Origin: Adlercreutzia caecimuris B7
Lineage (GTDB): Bacteria; Actinomycetota; Coriobacteriia; Coriobacteriales; Eggerthellaceae
Reading direction: 5' to 3'
Assembly: GCF_000403355.2 (NCBI RefSeq)
Contig: NZ_KE159646.1
Location: forward strand, 62,001-126,000
DNA length: 64,000 nt
Position numbers and translations under genes: made by a program. The notes beneath the pieces were generated by a model, which made no database searches, was not told the origin of the DNA, and saw only the letters and a list, made by a program, of their open reading frames with translations. Of the stretch, positions 8,601-17,486 are shown one piece after another; position 1 is the first letter of the stretch, and each line of letters starts with the position of its first letter.

Positions 8601-10184
8601 ATGAGTGATTTGAACGAAATCTCCTCCAAGCTTTGGGCGATGGCAAACGAACTGCGTGGCAACATGGATGCTGCGGAGTACAAGAACTACATTCTGGCTT
8701 TTATGTTCTACCGCTATCTTTCAGAGCATCAGGAAGAATACTTGGTGACCAATAATGTTTTGGATGTGGAGCCGGGTCAAACGGTTAATCAGGCTTATCT
8801 GGAGCAGGCTAACAATGAGGAGCTGGCGGACTATCTGGAGGACATCTCCTCAAGCCTGGGCTATGCAATTGAGCCGCTTGATACCTGGGCCTCTCTCGTT
8901 CACAAAATCGATGAGAGCATGGTCATACCGAGCGACTATCAGAGCATGTTCGACCATTTCAATAAGAATGCAGAGCTCAATAAGGAGGCGGAGCGCGACT
9001 TTCGCGGGGTGTTCAACGACGTGAATCTTGGCGACTCGCGCCTGGGGTCATCGACGAACGATCGCGCCAAGTCCCTTAACCGTATTGTGAAACTCGTGGA
9101 TAGCATAGAGTATAAGAGCGAGGATGGCAAAGACGTTCTCGGCGCCATTTATGAGTACCTAATCAAGCAGTTCGCAGCTTCGGCAGGCAAGAAGGGCGGG
9201 GAATTCTATACGCCCCACGAGGTGAGCGAGATATTGGCAAAAATCGTGACGATGGATTGGGACGATGCAGATTCCGCCTTCAGCGTGTATGACCCGGCCA
9301 TGGGGTCTGGCTCCCTCCTGCTGACCGTCGGACAGGAGCTGCCGGACGATCAGCCAATTAAGTATTACGGGCAAGAGCTGAACACCACCACGTATAACTT
9401 GGCGCGCATGAATTTGATGCTGCATGGTGTGTCATTCAACAACATGACTCTCTCTAATGCCGACACACTTGAGGGTGACTGGCCGGATGGGCCGGACGAG
9501 AAGGGCGTTGATCGCCCGCGCTCTTTCGACGCCGTCGTCGCGAACCCGCCCTATTCCGCACATTGGGACAATAGCGATACCAAGCTTAAGGACGCGCGGT
9601 TCAAGGACTATGGCAAGCTGGCGCCCAAGACCAAAGCCGATTACGCATTCATTCTTCACAGTTTGTACCATCTGAAGGATGGCGGCACTATGGCCATCGT
9701 GCTTCCGCATGGCGTGTTGTTCCGCGGAGCTGCTGAGGGCGTAATCAGGAAGGCGATCATAGAAAACAAGAACTATCTCGATACTGTGATCGGGTTACCC
9801 GCTAACATTTTCTACGGCACGGGTATTCCGACGATCATTCTTGTATTCAAGAAAGGACGCGAGGTTAAGGACATCCTGTTCATCGATGCATCTCGCGAGT
9901 TCGAAAAGGCAAAGAACCAGAATCGTCTGACTCCTGCCAATATTGAGAAAATCATTGAAACCTACAGGAATCGTGAAGATGTTGAGAAGTATGCTCATGT
10001 CGCCTCTCTCGAAGAAGTGAGGGAGAACGATCACAACCTCAATATTCCCCGTTATGTCGATACCTTTGAGGAGGAAGAAGAGGTAGACCTAGATGAAGTC
10101 TTGAAGTTGATCGAGCAGGACAAGAGAGAAATCGCTGAGCTAGAGCAGGAAATCGCAGATCAGCTTAAACTGCTCGGCGTGTAA
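8601..10184 (+). CDS. hsdM: Type I DNA adenine methyltransferase (HsdM)
   Basis: Predicted 527 aa. The enzyme methylates adenine at sites chosen by HsdS. SAM-binding motif I is DPAMGSGSLL (near residue 230) and catalytic motif IV is NPPY (near residue 315). An N-terminal HsdM helical bundle precedes them, and a Glu-rich C-terminus follows. AGGAAAGGA lies 10 bases before the ATG. The gene sits between the expressed hsdS and the silent TRD cassettes, so an inversion between those two sets would also turn hsdM around. Confidence 0.96.
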   Translation: MSDLNEISSKLWAMANELRGNMDAAEYKNYILAFMFYRYLSEHQEEYLVTNNVLDVEPGQTVNQAYLEQANNEELADYLEDISSSLGYAIEPLDTWASLVHKIDESMVIPSDYQSMFDHFNKNAELNKEAERDFRGVFNDVNLGDSRLGSSTNDRAKSLNRIVKLVDSIEYKSEDGKDVLGAIYEYLIKQFAASAGKKGGEFYTPHEVSEILAKIVTMDWDDADSAFSVYDPAMGSGSLLLTVGQELPDDQPIKYYGQELNTTTYNLARMNLMLHGVSFNNMTLSNADTLEGDWPDGPDEKGVDRPRSFDAVVANPPYSAHWDNSDTKLKDARFKDYGKLAPKTKADYAFILHSLYHLKDGGTMAIVLPHGVLFRGAAEGVIRKAIIENKNYLDTVIGLPANIFYGTGIPTIILVFKKGREVKDILFIDASREFEKAKNQNRLTPANIEKIIETYRNREDVEKYAHVASLEEVRENDHNLNIPRYVDTFEEEEEVDLDEVLKLIEQDKREIAELEQEIADQLKLLGV

Positions 10185-10193
10185 GTTTTCTGG

Positions 10194-10227
10194 GCCCGCT
10201 GTTTTGCCGAGCGGCAAAACAGCGGGC
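10194..10227 (+). terminator. Perfect 15-bp hairpin after hsdM
   Basis: GCCCGCTGTTTTGCC and its exact reverse complement surround the loop GAGC, 10 bases after the hsdM stop. There is no U-run after it on either strand, so it could stop or stabilise the hsdM transcript, or serve as a protein site. Confidence 0.6.
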
Positions 10228-10288
10228 AATGTGGGAAGACGTGATCGAGGGACGACTGTCCGCCCCTATGCTATCGAGAAGGTGCCAC

Positions 10289-10483
10289 ATGGATCGTGAA
10301 CGCGCAATGCGGGAGGCCATTCATTCTGGAGAAATGGAGGGTGCATGGGTGTCCGCGGAGTTTCGCGGGGATGCTGAAGCATATATCGCTGGTGAAATCA
10401 CTTTAGAGGAGCTTGGGGAGCGCACGAGGAGGCGTTGGATGAACCGTAGAGAAGCCGCATCGCAAGACAAGGAATTTACTTAG
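10289..10483 (+). CDS. VbhA-like Fic antitoxin domain protein
   Basis: A predicted 64-aa protein. The segment HSGEMEG (S-x-x-x-E-G) is the Fic inhibitory motif carried in trans by class I antitoxins such as VbhA, and the following YIAGEITLEELGERTRRR matches the common tail of that domain. The ATG at 10289 has AGAAGG 7 bases upstream; an in-frame ATG at 10229 has no ribosome site and starts just after a hairpin. The nearest Fic gene is 2.9 kb upstream and has its own inhibitory helix, so the partner is uncertain. Confidence 0.65.
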   Translation: MDRERAMREAIHSGEMEGAWVSAEFRGDAEAYIAGEITLEELGERTRRRWMNRREAASQDKEFT

Positions 10484-10506
10484 GTGGCGCGGCACCAGGG
10501 TCTTAG

Positions 10507-11056
10507 TCAAATGATGATTCCAGGCTCGATCCGCTCACGCTGATGAAGGGTGATGAGCGAGTCGAGGCTTAACACAAAAGACGATATAGCTCTTTGCTCG
10601 TCGATACCTGGGTACGCCAATTCCGTCATCGCGATGTCGGCGTTATGCACATGCACGACTGATTTTCCTTGCGCGCGTTTGGCTAGATCGCCATGGGCGC
10701 TTCCGTAGGTTATCCCAAGCGCAACATAGTCGGGATCCAGTGCCCCCTCTGGGGTTAAAACATTCAAGTCGCCACCAAAAATGATGCCTGGCCTGCGAAC
10801 AGACGACGCAATTGCGATGTCTTCGGCCGTCTCGCCCGAAGCCGGAACTATCACCTCATTGCCGCTTGAGAGCAGCGAGCCGCCCTTATCCGCGGCAAAC
10901 GTATCAACCTCTTCGATTCTGGTTTGATACTGTGTATAAAGACGCCCGTAGAGAATTAGGGGCATTCCCGTTTCGCAGATATCCATCTTGCTGTAGCCTC
11001 GCCCTTTGGCGAACGAGCACAGCTCCCCCAGCTTACGCTGTTCCCAATCATTAGCA
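10507..11056 (-). pseudogene. Silent HsdS TRD cassette 3 (reverse strand)
   Basis: The minus strand encodes one TRD from NDWEQRKLGE to LDSLITLHQRERIEPGIII. It has the 5' box at 11023-11047 and the 3' box at 10537-10566, both in reverse orientation relative to hsdS. No start codon with a ribosome site leads into the TRD, because the frame upstream runs through the antisense of cassette 4. The TRD sequence differs from the two in hsdS, so it is a third specificity. It lies head to head with cassette 4, with about 70 bp between their 5' boxes. Confidence 0.85.
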
Positions 11057-11112
11057 AGCGCCTGTTGGATTGATACAAAACTCGAGCATGAAGATGCCGG
11101 GGGGGATTCACG

Positions 11113-11634
11113 ACAACTTGGGAACAGCGTAGGTTGGGGGAGATCGCACATCGAGTAATCCGCAAGAACGAAGAGGGGGTGTCCGATCTCCCATTAACTA
11201 TCTCGGCTCAGCTCGGGCTCGTAGATCAGAGGGACTTCTTTAGCAGCCAAGTTGCAAGCCGTGATTTGCGTGGATATTACTTGCTCAAGAAGGGAGAGTT
11301 CGCTTACAACAAAAGCACCTCGGGCGATAGTCCTTGGGGCGCGGTTAAGCGCCTGACGAGATACGAAAAAGGCTGCTTATCGACCCTTTACATTTGCTTC
11401 GGGCTCGACGAAGGCGATCCTGCTTTTCTAGTGACTTACTATGAAACCAACCGTTGGCACAAAGGGATTCGAATGATTGCCGCCGAAGGTGCCAGAAACC
11501 ATGGTCTGCTTAACATAGCACCCATCGATTTCTTTGAAATTAAATTAACTCTACCGAGCGAAATCGAAGAGCAGTCCCGCATCGGCCTTTTCTTCCAGAA
11601 GCTCGACTCGCTCATCACCCTTCATCAGCGTGAG
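11113..11634 (+). repeat. Silent HsdS TRD cassette 4, first copy of a 522-bp direct repeat
   Basis: The plus strand encodes WEQRRLGEIAHRVIRKNEEG through to LDSLITLHQRE, one TRD of a fourth specificity. The 5' box is at 11118-11142 and the 3' box at 11602-11631. The block appears identical to 13008-13529 over all 522 bases. There is no own start codon in a translation context and no natural stop: the frame runs on into the ATPase gene in a different frame. It is read as a reservoir cassette. Confidence 0.88.
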
Positions 11635-11637
11635 GAC

Positions 11638-11666
11638 TTGCCTCCACGCTGCGCCCTCGCTACAAT
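11638..11666 (+). promoter_or_regulatory. Probable promoter of the ATPase gene
   Basis: TTGCCT (11638-11643) and TACAAT (11661-11666) are 17 bases apart, starting four bases after the repeat boundary. A second GCTACAAT lies at 11683-11690, so initiation could shift downstream. Confidence 0.5.
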
Positions 11667-11705
11667 TCTATCTGTGAAAAATGCTACAATCATCACGTTA
11701 GAAAG

Positions 11706-12971
11706 ATGGATATCTCCATGGAGTTCTCTCGAGGCGCCTACGTTTCCCAACTCGTATCCCAAATCGGCAGCGGCCAGGTCAAGGTTGTCACTGGCGTTCG
11801 CCGTTGCGGCAAGACATACCTGCTAAATACCCTCTTCAAACGCCATCTCATCGAGGCGGGGATCCGCGCCGACCATATCGTCGAGATGGATTTCGACGGA
11901 TACCGCAACAGCGTTTACCGGGATCCCGATCGCTTCCTCTCGTTTGTAGACGGCAGAATAGCCGACGGGGAGCCGTACTTCCTCCTGCTCGATGAGATCC
12001 AGCTCCTCGACCGATTCCCGGAAGTGCTCAACGACCTCCTGCGCATGGAGAACGTCGATGTGTACGCAACGGGAAGCAATGCGCGCCTCCTCTCCAAGGA
12101 CGTCGTCACCGAGTTCAGGGGCCGCGGCTACGAGATACCGATGCGGCCATTGAGCTTCTCGGAATTCATGGAGGGCTTCAACGGAGACAAGCGCGATGGA
12201 TACTTGGAATACGCCACCTACGGGGGCCTGCCCGCAGTCGTCCTCCGCAAGAGCGCCGACGAAAAGACGCAGTATCTCACGAGCGTGATGAGCGAAGTTT
12301 ACCTGGCAGATATCGTCGATCGGTACAAGGTTCGGGACGTCTCCGACCTCAACGACCTGGTCGACATGCTCTCGTCCTGCATCGGCTCCCTCGTGAATCC
12401 GACCAAGATCGCAAACACTTTCAAAAGCGAGAAGCACTCCAATATCGCGAGGGAGACCGTGGACAGGTTCCTAGCCCACCTCGAAGACTCATTCCTTTTC
12501 GAGAAGGCGGTACGCTACGACATAAAAGGCCGAAAATACATCGGGGCGGGATCAAAGTACTATGCCGTTGACGTGGGCCTGCGCAACGCGCGACTCAACT
12601 TCAGGCAGTTCGAGGAAACTCACATCATGGAGAACATCCTGTACAACGAGCTCCGCGGACGGGGTTTCAAGGTCGATGTTGGCATCGTGCCCTCGCAGCG
12701 CAGGGACAGCCAGGGCAGCGTGAGGCGCGTCAATTACGAGATAGATTTCGTGTGCAATCTCGGAAGCAAACGGCTCTACATCCAATCCGCCTACGCGTTG
12801 CCCACTCAAGAGAAGATGGATCAGGAGCAAGCATCCCTCATGCGAGTCGGCGACTCTTTCAAGAAGGTCATCGTGACAAAAGATGGCATCGCGCCCCACT
12901 ACAACGATCGCGGCGTGCTGATAATGAACATCTACGACTTCCTCCTCCATCCCTCCTCGCTGGAGATATAA
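11706..12971 (+). CDS. AAA_14/DUF4143 family ATP-binding protein
   Basis: Predicted 421 aa. Walker A is GVRRCGKTYLL (residues about 30-40) and Walker B is FLLLDEIQLL (about 93-102), followed by the sensor-like YATGSNARLLS. The C-terminal half is of the DUF4143 type, with EIDFVCN and a following LYIQSAYAL strand that recall a PD-(D/E)XK fold. These proteins are common in gut anaerobes and have no settled function. The gene is flanked by identical 522-bp HsdS cassette copies and carries its own promoter. An internal ATG at 11718 is an alternative start. Confidence 0.9.
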   Translation: MDISMEFSRGAYVSQLVSQIGSGQVKVVTGVRRCGKTYLLNTLFKRHLIEAGIRADHIVEMDFDGYRNSVYRDPDRFLSFVDGRIADGEPYFLLLDEIQLLDRFPEVLNDLLRMENVDVYATGSNARLLSKDVVTEFRGRGYEIPMRPLSFSEFMEGFNGDKRDGYLEYATYGGLPAVVLRKSADEKTQYLTSVMSEVYLADIVDRYKVRDVSDLNDLVDMLSSCIGSLVNPTKIANTFKSEKHSNIARETVDRFLAHLEDSFLFEKAVRYDIKGRKYIGAGSKYYAVDVGLRNARLNFRQFEETHIMENILYNELRGRGFKVDVGIVPSQRRDSQGSVRRVNYEIDFVCNLGSKRLYIQSAYALPTQEKMDQEQASLMRVGDSFKKVIVTKDGIAPHYNDRGVLIMNIYDFLLHPSSLEI

Positions 12972-13007
12972 AACCCGCGCCCTACGGCTTCTCTGCAAGC
13001 TGCCGCA

Positions 13008-13556
13008 ACAACTTGGGAACAGCGTAGGTTGGGGGAGATCGCACATCGAGTAATCCGCAAGAACGAAGAGGGGGTGTCCGATCTCCCATTAACTATCTCG
13101 GCTCAGCTCGGGCTCGTAGATCAGAGGGACTTCTTTAGCAGCCAAGTTGCAAGCCGTGATTTGCGTGGATATTACTTGCTCAAGAAGGGAGAGTTCGCTT
13201 ACAACAAAAGCACCTCGGGCGATAGTCCTTGGGGCGCGGTTAAGCGCCTGACGAGATACGAAAAAGGCTGCTTATCGACCCTTTACATTTGCTTCGGGCT
13301 CGACGAAGGCGATCCTGCTTTTCTAGTGACTTACTATGAAACCAACCGTTGGCACAAAGGGATTCGAATGATTGCCGCCGAAGGTGCCAGAAACCATGGT
13401 CTGCTTAACATAGCACCCATCGATTTCTTTGAAATTAAATTAACTCTACCGAGCGAAATCGAAGAGCAGTCCCGCATCGGCCTTTTCTTCCAGAAGCTCG
13501 ACTCGCTCATCACCCTTCATCAGCGTGAGCGTTTCGCCGATCTAGATGAGACTTGA
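13008..13556 (+). pseudogene. Silent HsdS TRD cassette 5, second copy of the 522-bp repeat
   Basis: Bases 13008-13529 repeat 11113-11634. The 5' box is 13013-13037 and the 3' box 13497-13526. After the repeat the frame continues for nine codons (RFADLDET) and stops at 13556, overlapping the 3' end of the convergent recombinase gene. No ribosome site or start is seen before the TRD, so it is read as a storage copy. Confidence 0.88.
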
Positions 13557-14468
13557 AATGGAGCGCATTACAAGGTCGACATCCTGGTTCTCAAGTTCTT
13601 GGATGATGTGCAGGTAGGTTTTTTGCGTCGTGTTCATGCTGGCATGCCCCAGTCGCTTGGCAACGCTTGCGATGGATACGCCAGCGAACAGCAGGAGCGA
13701 CGCGTGCGTATGGCGCAGACCGTGCACGGATATCACGGGTATTTCCGCATGCCTGCAGTGGCGCTCTAGCACGTCATTGGCAGTCGAGTTGTAGACCTTC
13801 CCGTTCACGAAGATGGGCTCATCGGGGGGAAGCGACTTGGTGAGTTCCGAAAACTGAATGACGAGCTGCCAATCGAGTTGCACCTTGCGAACTGACGAAC
13901 GGTTTTTCGTGGGCACGAAGCCGCCTCCGCTCTTATAGTCCCAGGTTTTGCTCACCGACACCACCTGCCTTCCGAATTCGAAGTCGGCGGGGGTGAGCGC
14001 GATGGCCTCCGAGAACCGCAGCCCTGTTTTGGCGATGAGCAGGATAAGCCAATCCCACGAGATGTCCGTCCCGAGGTTAAGATCGTTGAGCAGGCGGTGG
14101 AGTTCAAACTGGTTCAGGTATTTCTGCTTCTTGGCGCGTGGGGTCTTGCCCTTGATGATGGCCTTTCGCGTCGGGTCTCTGTCGACAAGGCCCTCGTCCA
14201 CGGCGTCGAGGACGGCGCCTTTAAGTTGGTGGTGGAAATCCATAGTGGTTTGCCGCTCGTGGCTTTGGGCGTAGTCGTTGAGAAGCTGCTGGTAGGTGAT
14301 TCGGTTGAGCTCTGCCAGGGTGAGCAGAGGGATGAGCTTTTGCAGCCATGCGCAGGTGAGGTGGTATTTGCTGAGTGTCACATCGCGCACGGCGCCCTCC
14401 TTGTACATGGCAACCCATTGTCGATAGTAATCGCAGAAGGTGTGCTGGGGTGTCATCGCGTTGATCAT
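13542..14468 (-). CDS. Tyrosine recombinase, probable HsdS cassette invertase
   Basis: Predicted 308 aa. Catalytic residues follow the family pattern: R in TGLRFSEAI, H-x-x-R in HGLRHTHASLLL, H in LGHASMNTT and the nucleophile Y in QKTYLHI. An N-terminal SAM-like core-binding domain precedes them. AGGAGAAGG lies just before the ATG. It sits next to the last TRD cassette with a 15-base overlap of 3' ends, the usual place for the enzyme that recombines hsdS repeats in phase-variable type I systems. It could instead be a general island integrase; no att pair was seen. Confidence 0.9.
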   Translation of the reverse strand: MINAMTPQHTFCDYYRQWVAMYKEGAVRDVTLSKYHLTCAWLQKLIPLLTLAELNRITYQQLLNDYAQSHERQTTMDFHHQLKGAVLDAVDEGLVDRDPTRKAIIKGKTPRAKKQKYLNQFELHRLLNDLNLGTDISWDWLILLIAKTGLRFSEAIALTPADFEFGRQVVSVSKTWDYKSGGGFVPTKNRSSVRKVQLDWQLVIQFSELTKSLPPDEPIFVNGKVYNSTANDVLERHCRHAEIPVISVHGLRHTHASLLLFAGVSIASVAKRLGHASMNTTQKTYLHIIQELENQDVDLVMRSISSLI

Positions 14469-14506
14469 GGCCTTCTCCTATCTTCGTTTCGGGGTTCGTT
14501 TGGATT

Positions 14507-14523
14507 GCTCACGCTGACGAAGG
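14507..14523 (-). other. Degenerate copy of the TRD 3' box end beyond the recombinase
   Basis: GCTCACGCTGACGAAGG differs at one base from the outer end of the TRD 3' box as it appears on the minus strand at 10533-10549, and is inverted relative to 13514-13530. The recombinase gene therefore lies between inverted partial sites, which may be the outer limit of the shuffling locus. Confidence 0.45.
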
Positions 14524-14677
14524 TTTTACGAGCATAGGCGAAGGGGGCATGGACGCGCAATGGCTTCGGGCTTGCTGATTGCGTGGGATGCGGGCCTGCC
14601 GCAGCGGGCGCGTGGTATGATGGCGGCGAAATTACGGAAGGCGCCTGCGACGGCGCCGCGCACGATGAGGATGGACG

Positions 14678-16219
14678 ATGGCAGCGTATAGTACGGGAGG
14701 CCCCGGGCCCCAGCAGCCCCACCACGGCCAGGGGAGGCCCGCGGCCGAACCTCAGCAACCGGGGCCCGACGCCATCTACGAGGTGCCCTGGGACGACCCT
14801 GCCCCCGCGGGGCGGTCGGGCGGCCAAGCCGAGTCCCGGTCTGGCGCAGGTTCGGCGTTCGCGCCCGGCACCAGCCCGGTGCCCGGCATGCCGGCCAAGG
14901 ATTTCGAGCGCCTGTGCCACTCGGTGGACAAGGCGTTCTCCCAGTTCGCTAAGGCGGTGGAGAAGGGTGCCGGTGAGGTGGCCGAAGCCCTGGGATCGAA
15001 ACCCGAGGACAATCTGAAAGCCTACGAGGAGATGGCCCGCAAGCGCCAGGCGAAGGCCCGCAAGCGCCAGGCCAAGCGGGAGCGCAAGGCGGCCGAGGCC
15101 CAGTACCGCGCCGCCCAGGCCCAGGCAGCCGCCCAAGCCCAAGCCGCCCAGGCTCGGCCTCCGGCCAACGGCGGCTGGGGCTTCCCTGCCGCTTCCGCTC
15201 CCGCGCCGGCCTACCCCGGCCCCACGGCCCTTGCCAAGGGGCGGTTCCGCTCGTCCGGCGGCCTGACGGCGTCCGGTGTCATCATGACGGCCATCGGCGG
15301 CGCGTGCACCTTCGCCTTCGGCATTTTTACAGCCGTGGGCATCGTTGCGGGGCTCGCCACGGGTCCTGCCGGCGTGGTGACGGCGGTGTTGTTTGGCACG
15401 CTCACGGCGGCCGGGGCGGCGCTGCTGGCCGGAGGCATCGATCGCTTGCGCACGGCCTCGCAGCTCAAGTCGTTCCGGCGCATCTTCGGCGACCGCGAGG
15501 CCTGCACCTTCGACGACATTGCCGCCCGCGCCCTGATCAGCCGGCCCAAGGCCCTGGCTCGGGCCCGCAAGCTGATCAGACGCGGGCTCATTCCCCAGGG
15601 GCGCATCGACCATGAGGCCACCACCCTCATGGTGACCGAGAACGCATACCGCCAGTACTGCACGTTGCAGCAGCATCAGCGCCAGATCGCCGAGAGCCAG
15701 CGGGCTGCCGAGGAGGCCCGGGTCGCTGAGGCGGCCGCGCGCCAGAGTCGCGAGCGCGACCTGAGCGACCGTCTCACGCCGGAGCAGCGCGCCTTCGTTG
15801 CGACAGGCCGGGACTACCTGGGCCAGCTGCGCCGCCTGGACGAGTCCATCGACGATGCGGCCGTGAGCGAGCGCATCGTGGCCATCGAAGAGGTGGTGGG
15901 CCGCATCCTCGCCCGAGCCGAAGGGGAGCCCTCTGTCATCGCCGGCCTCGATCGCTTGACCGCCTACTACCTTCCCACGACGGTGAAGCTGCTGGCCGCC
16001 TACGATAATCTGGAAGAGCAGCCGGTGCAGGGTGAGAACATCGCGGCCTCGCGCCGCGAGATCGAGCATACCTTGGGAGTGCTCCACAGCGCCTTCGAGA
16101 AGCTCTTGGACGACACCTACCAGGATCTGTCCCTCGATGTGTCCGCCGACATTGCCGTGCTCCAGGCCATGCTGGCCCAGGAGGGGCTGGTAGACGGCCC
16201 CTTCGATGTGAAACCGTAA
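14678..16219 (+). CDS. xpaC: XpaC-like 5-bromo-4-chloroindolyl phosphate hydrolysis family protein
   Basis: Predicted 513 aa. Pro/Gly-rich residues 1-70 are followed by a charged, Ala-rich coiled segment (about 105-155), two hydrophobic segments (about 195-260), and a C-terminal helical domain of XpaC type ending near YLPTTVKLLAAYDNL. XpaC proteins are encoded beside TelA in many Gram-positive bacteria, which is also the case here. The biochemical role is unknown. The ATG at 14678 follows ATGAGG by 8 bases. Codon use and GC content return to the housekeeping type. Confidence 0.75.
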   Translation: MAAYSTGGPGPQQPHHGQGRPAAEPQQPGPDAIYEVPWDDPAPAGRSGGQAESRSGAGSAFAPGTSPVPGMPAKDFERLCHSVDKAFSQFAKAVEKGAGEVAEALGSKPEDNLKAYEEMARKRQAKARKRQAKRERKAAEAQYRAAQAQAAAQAQAAQARPPANGGWGFPAASAPAPAYPGPTALAKGRFRSSGGLTASGVIMTAIGGACTFAFGIFTAVGIVAGLATGPAGVVTAVLFGTLTAAGAALLAGGIDRLRTASQLKSFRRIFGDREACTFDDIAARALISRPKALARARKLIRRGLIPQGRIDHEATTLMVTENAYRQYCTLQQHQRQIAESQRAAEEARVAEAAARQSRERDLSDRLTPEQRAFVATGRDYLGQLRRLDESIDDAAVSERIVAIEEVVGRILARAEGEPSVIAGLDRLTAYYLPTTVKLLAAYDNLEEQPVQGENIAASRREIEHTLGVLHSAFEKLLDDTYQDLSLDVSADIAVLQAMLAQEGLVDGPFDVKP

Positions 16220-16325
16220 GCCGATGACGGGCTGTGCCCGGAAGCGAAACACCCCCGAAAGGCGGTCTTTCCCCGTAAGGGCGCCTCACGCTAACGACGT
16301 TGTCGAACCTTTGGAAGGAACTTTT

Positions 16326-17474
16326 ATGAACGACGAGCTGACGAACCTCACGAACATTCCCGCCCCCACCCTCACGCTGGACCCGGTGGTCGAGGACGCC
16401 GCCGTCAAGGCGTCCATCATCGAGGTGGAGGCCCCGCCCGCCCCCTCTCTCGCCGATTCGCTCTCAGCCGAGGAGCTGGCCCAGGTGGACGCCTTCGCCC
16501 GGCAGATCGATATCGCCAACTCCCAGCAGGTGCTCACCTTCGGCTCCGGCGCCCAGAAGAAGATGGCCGACTTCTCCGAAACGGCCCTCGAACGTGTGCG
16601 CACCCAGGATCTGGGCGAGGCCGGCGATCTCATCGCCGGCGTGGTGACCGAGCTGAAGAGCTTCGATGCCGATGAGGAGAGCAAGGGGCTGTTCGGCCTG
16701 TTCAAGCGCCAGGCAAACAAGATCGTGGCCCTGAAGGCCCGCTACGACAGCGCCGAGGCCAACGTGGACAAGATCGCCCGGGCCCTGGAGGCCCACCAGG
16801 TGACCCTCATGAAGGACGCCGCCACCATGGACAAGCTCTACGAGCTGAACCTCACCTACTTCAAGGAGCTGACCATGTACCTCTTGGCCGGCCGCCAGCG
16901 TCTGGCCGAGGTGCGCGAGGGCGAGCTGGCCGCGCTGGCCGCCAAGGCCCAGGCCTCGGCCTCCACCGAGGATGCCGAGGCGGTGCAGAAGCTGTCGGCG
17001 GCCTGCAACCGCTTCGAGAAGAAGCTCTCCGACCTGGATCTGTCCCGCACCGTGGCCATGCAGATGGCCCCGCAGATCCGTCTCGTGCAGAACAACGAGA
17101 TGCTCATGATCGAGAAGATCCAGACGACGCTCGTGAACACCATCCCGCTGTGGAAGAGCCAGATGCTTCTGGCCTTGGGGCTGGCCAACAACGAGGCGGC
17201 GCTTAAGGCCCAGTCCGCCGTCACCGACATGACCAACGAGCTTCTGCGCAAGAATGCCGAGAAATTGAAGCAGTCCACCGTGGAGGTGGCCCGCGAGTCC
17301 GAGCGGGGCATCGTGGATATCGAGACCTTGAAGGCCACCAACGAGAACCTCATCCAGACCTTCGACGAGGTGATGAAGATTCAGGCTGAGGGCCGCGCCA
17401 AGCGCGCCGAGGCCGAGGTGGAGATGCGCCGCATGGAAGCAGAGCTGCGTCAGAAGCTGCTGGAGGTGCGCTAA
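16326..17474 (+). CDS. telA: TelA-family toxic anion resistance protein
   Basis: Predicted 382 aa from the ATG at 16326, preceded by GGAAGGAAC. The TelA core is recognised by QVLTFGSGAQKKMADFSE, the central KANKIVALK-like helix region and SQMLLALGLANNEAALKA near the C-terminus, with a predicted coiled coil over much of its length. Family members are linked to tellurite and envelope stress resistance, but the mechanism is not established. It forms a pair with the xpaC gene 106 bases upstream, and a hairpin follows. Confidence 0.88.
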   Translation: MNDELTNLTNIPAPTLTLDPVVEDAAVKASIIEVEAPPAPSLADSLSAEELAQVDAFARQIDIANSQQVLTFGSGAQKKMADFSETALERVRTQDLGEAGDLIAGVVTELKSFDADEESKGLFGLFKRQANKIVALKARYDSAEANVDKIARALEAHQVTLMKDAATMDKLYELNLTYFKELTMYLLAGRQRLAEVREGELAALAAKAQASASTEDAEAVQKLSAACNRFEKKLSDLDLSRTVAMQMAPQIRLVQNNEMLMIEKIQTTLVNTIPLWKSQMLLALGLANNEAALKAQSAVTDMTNELLRKNAEKLKQSTVEVARESERGIVDIETLKATNENLIQTFDEVMKIQAEGRAKRAEAEVEMRRMEAELRQKLLEVR

Positions 17475-17486
17475 CCGCGTGCTGTG

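Noticed and set aside
11057-11151. N-terminal extension of cassette 3 starting MCDLPQPTLF
   Set aside because: It is the antisense of the 5' box of cassette 4 and not a real protein start.
14465-16252. 595-codon minus-strand frame opposite xpaC
   Set aside because: Low-complexity translation, no start context, and xpaC has recognisable domains.
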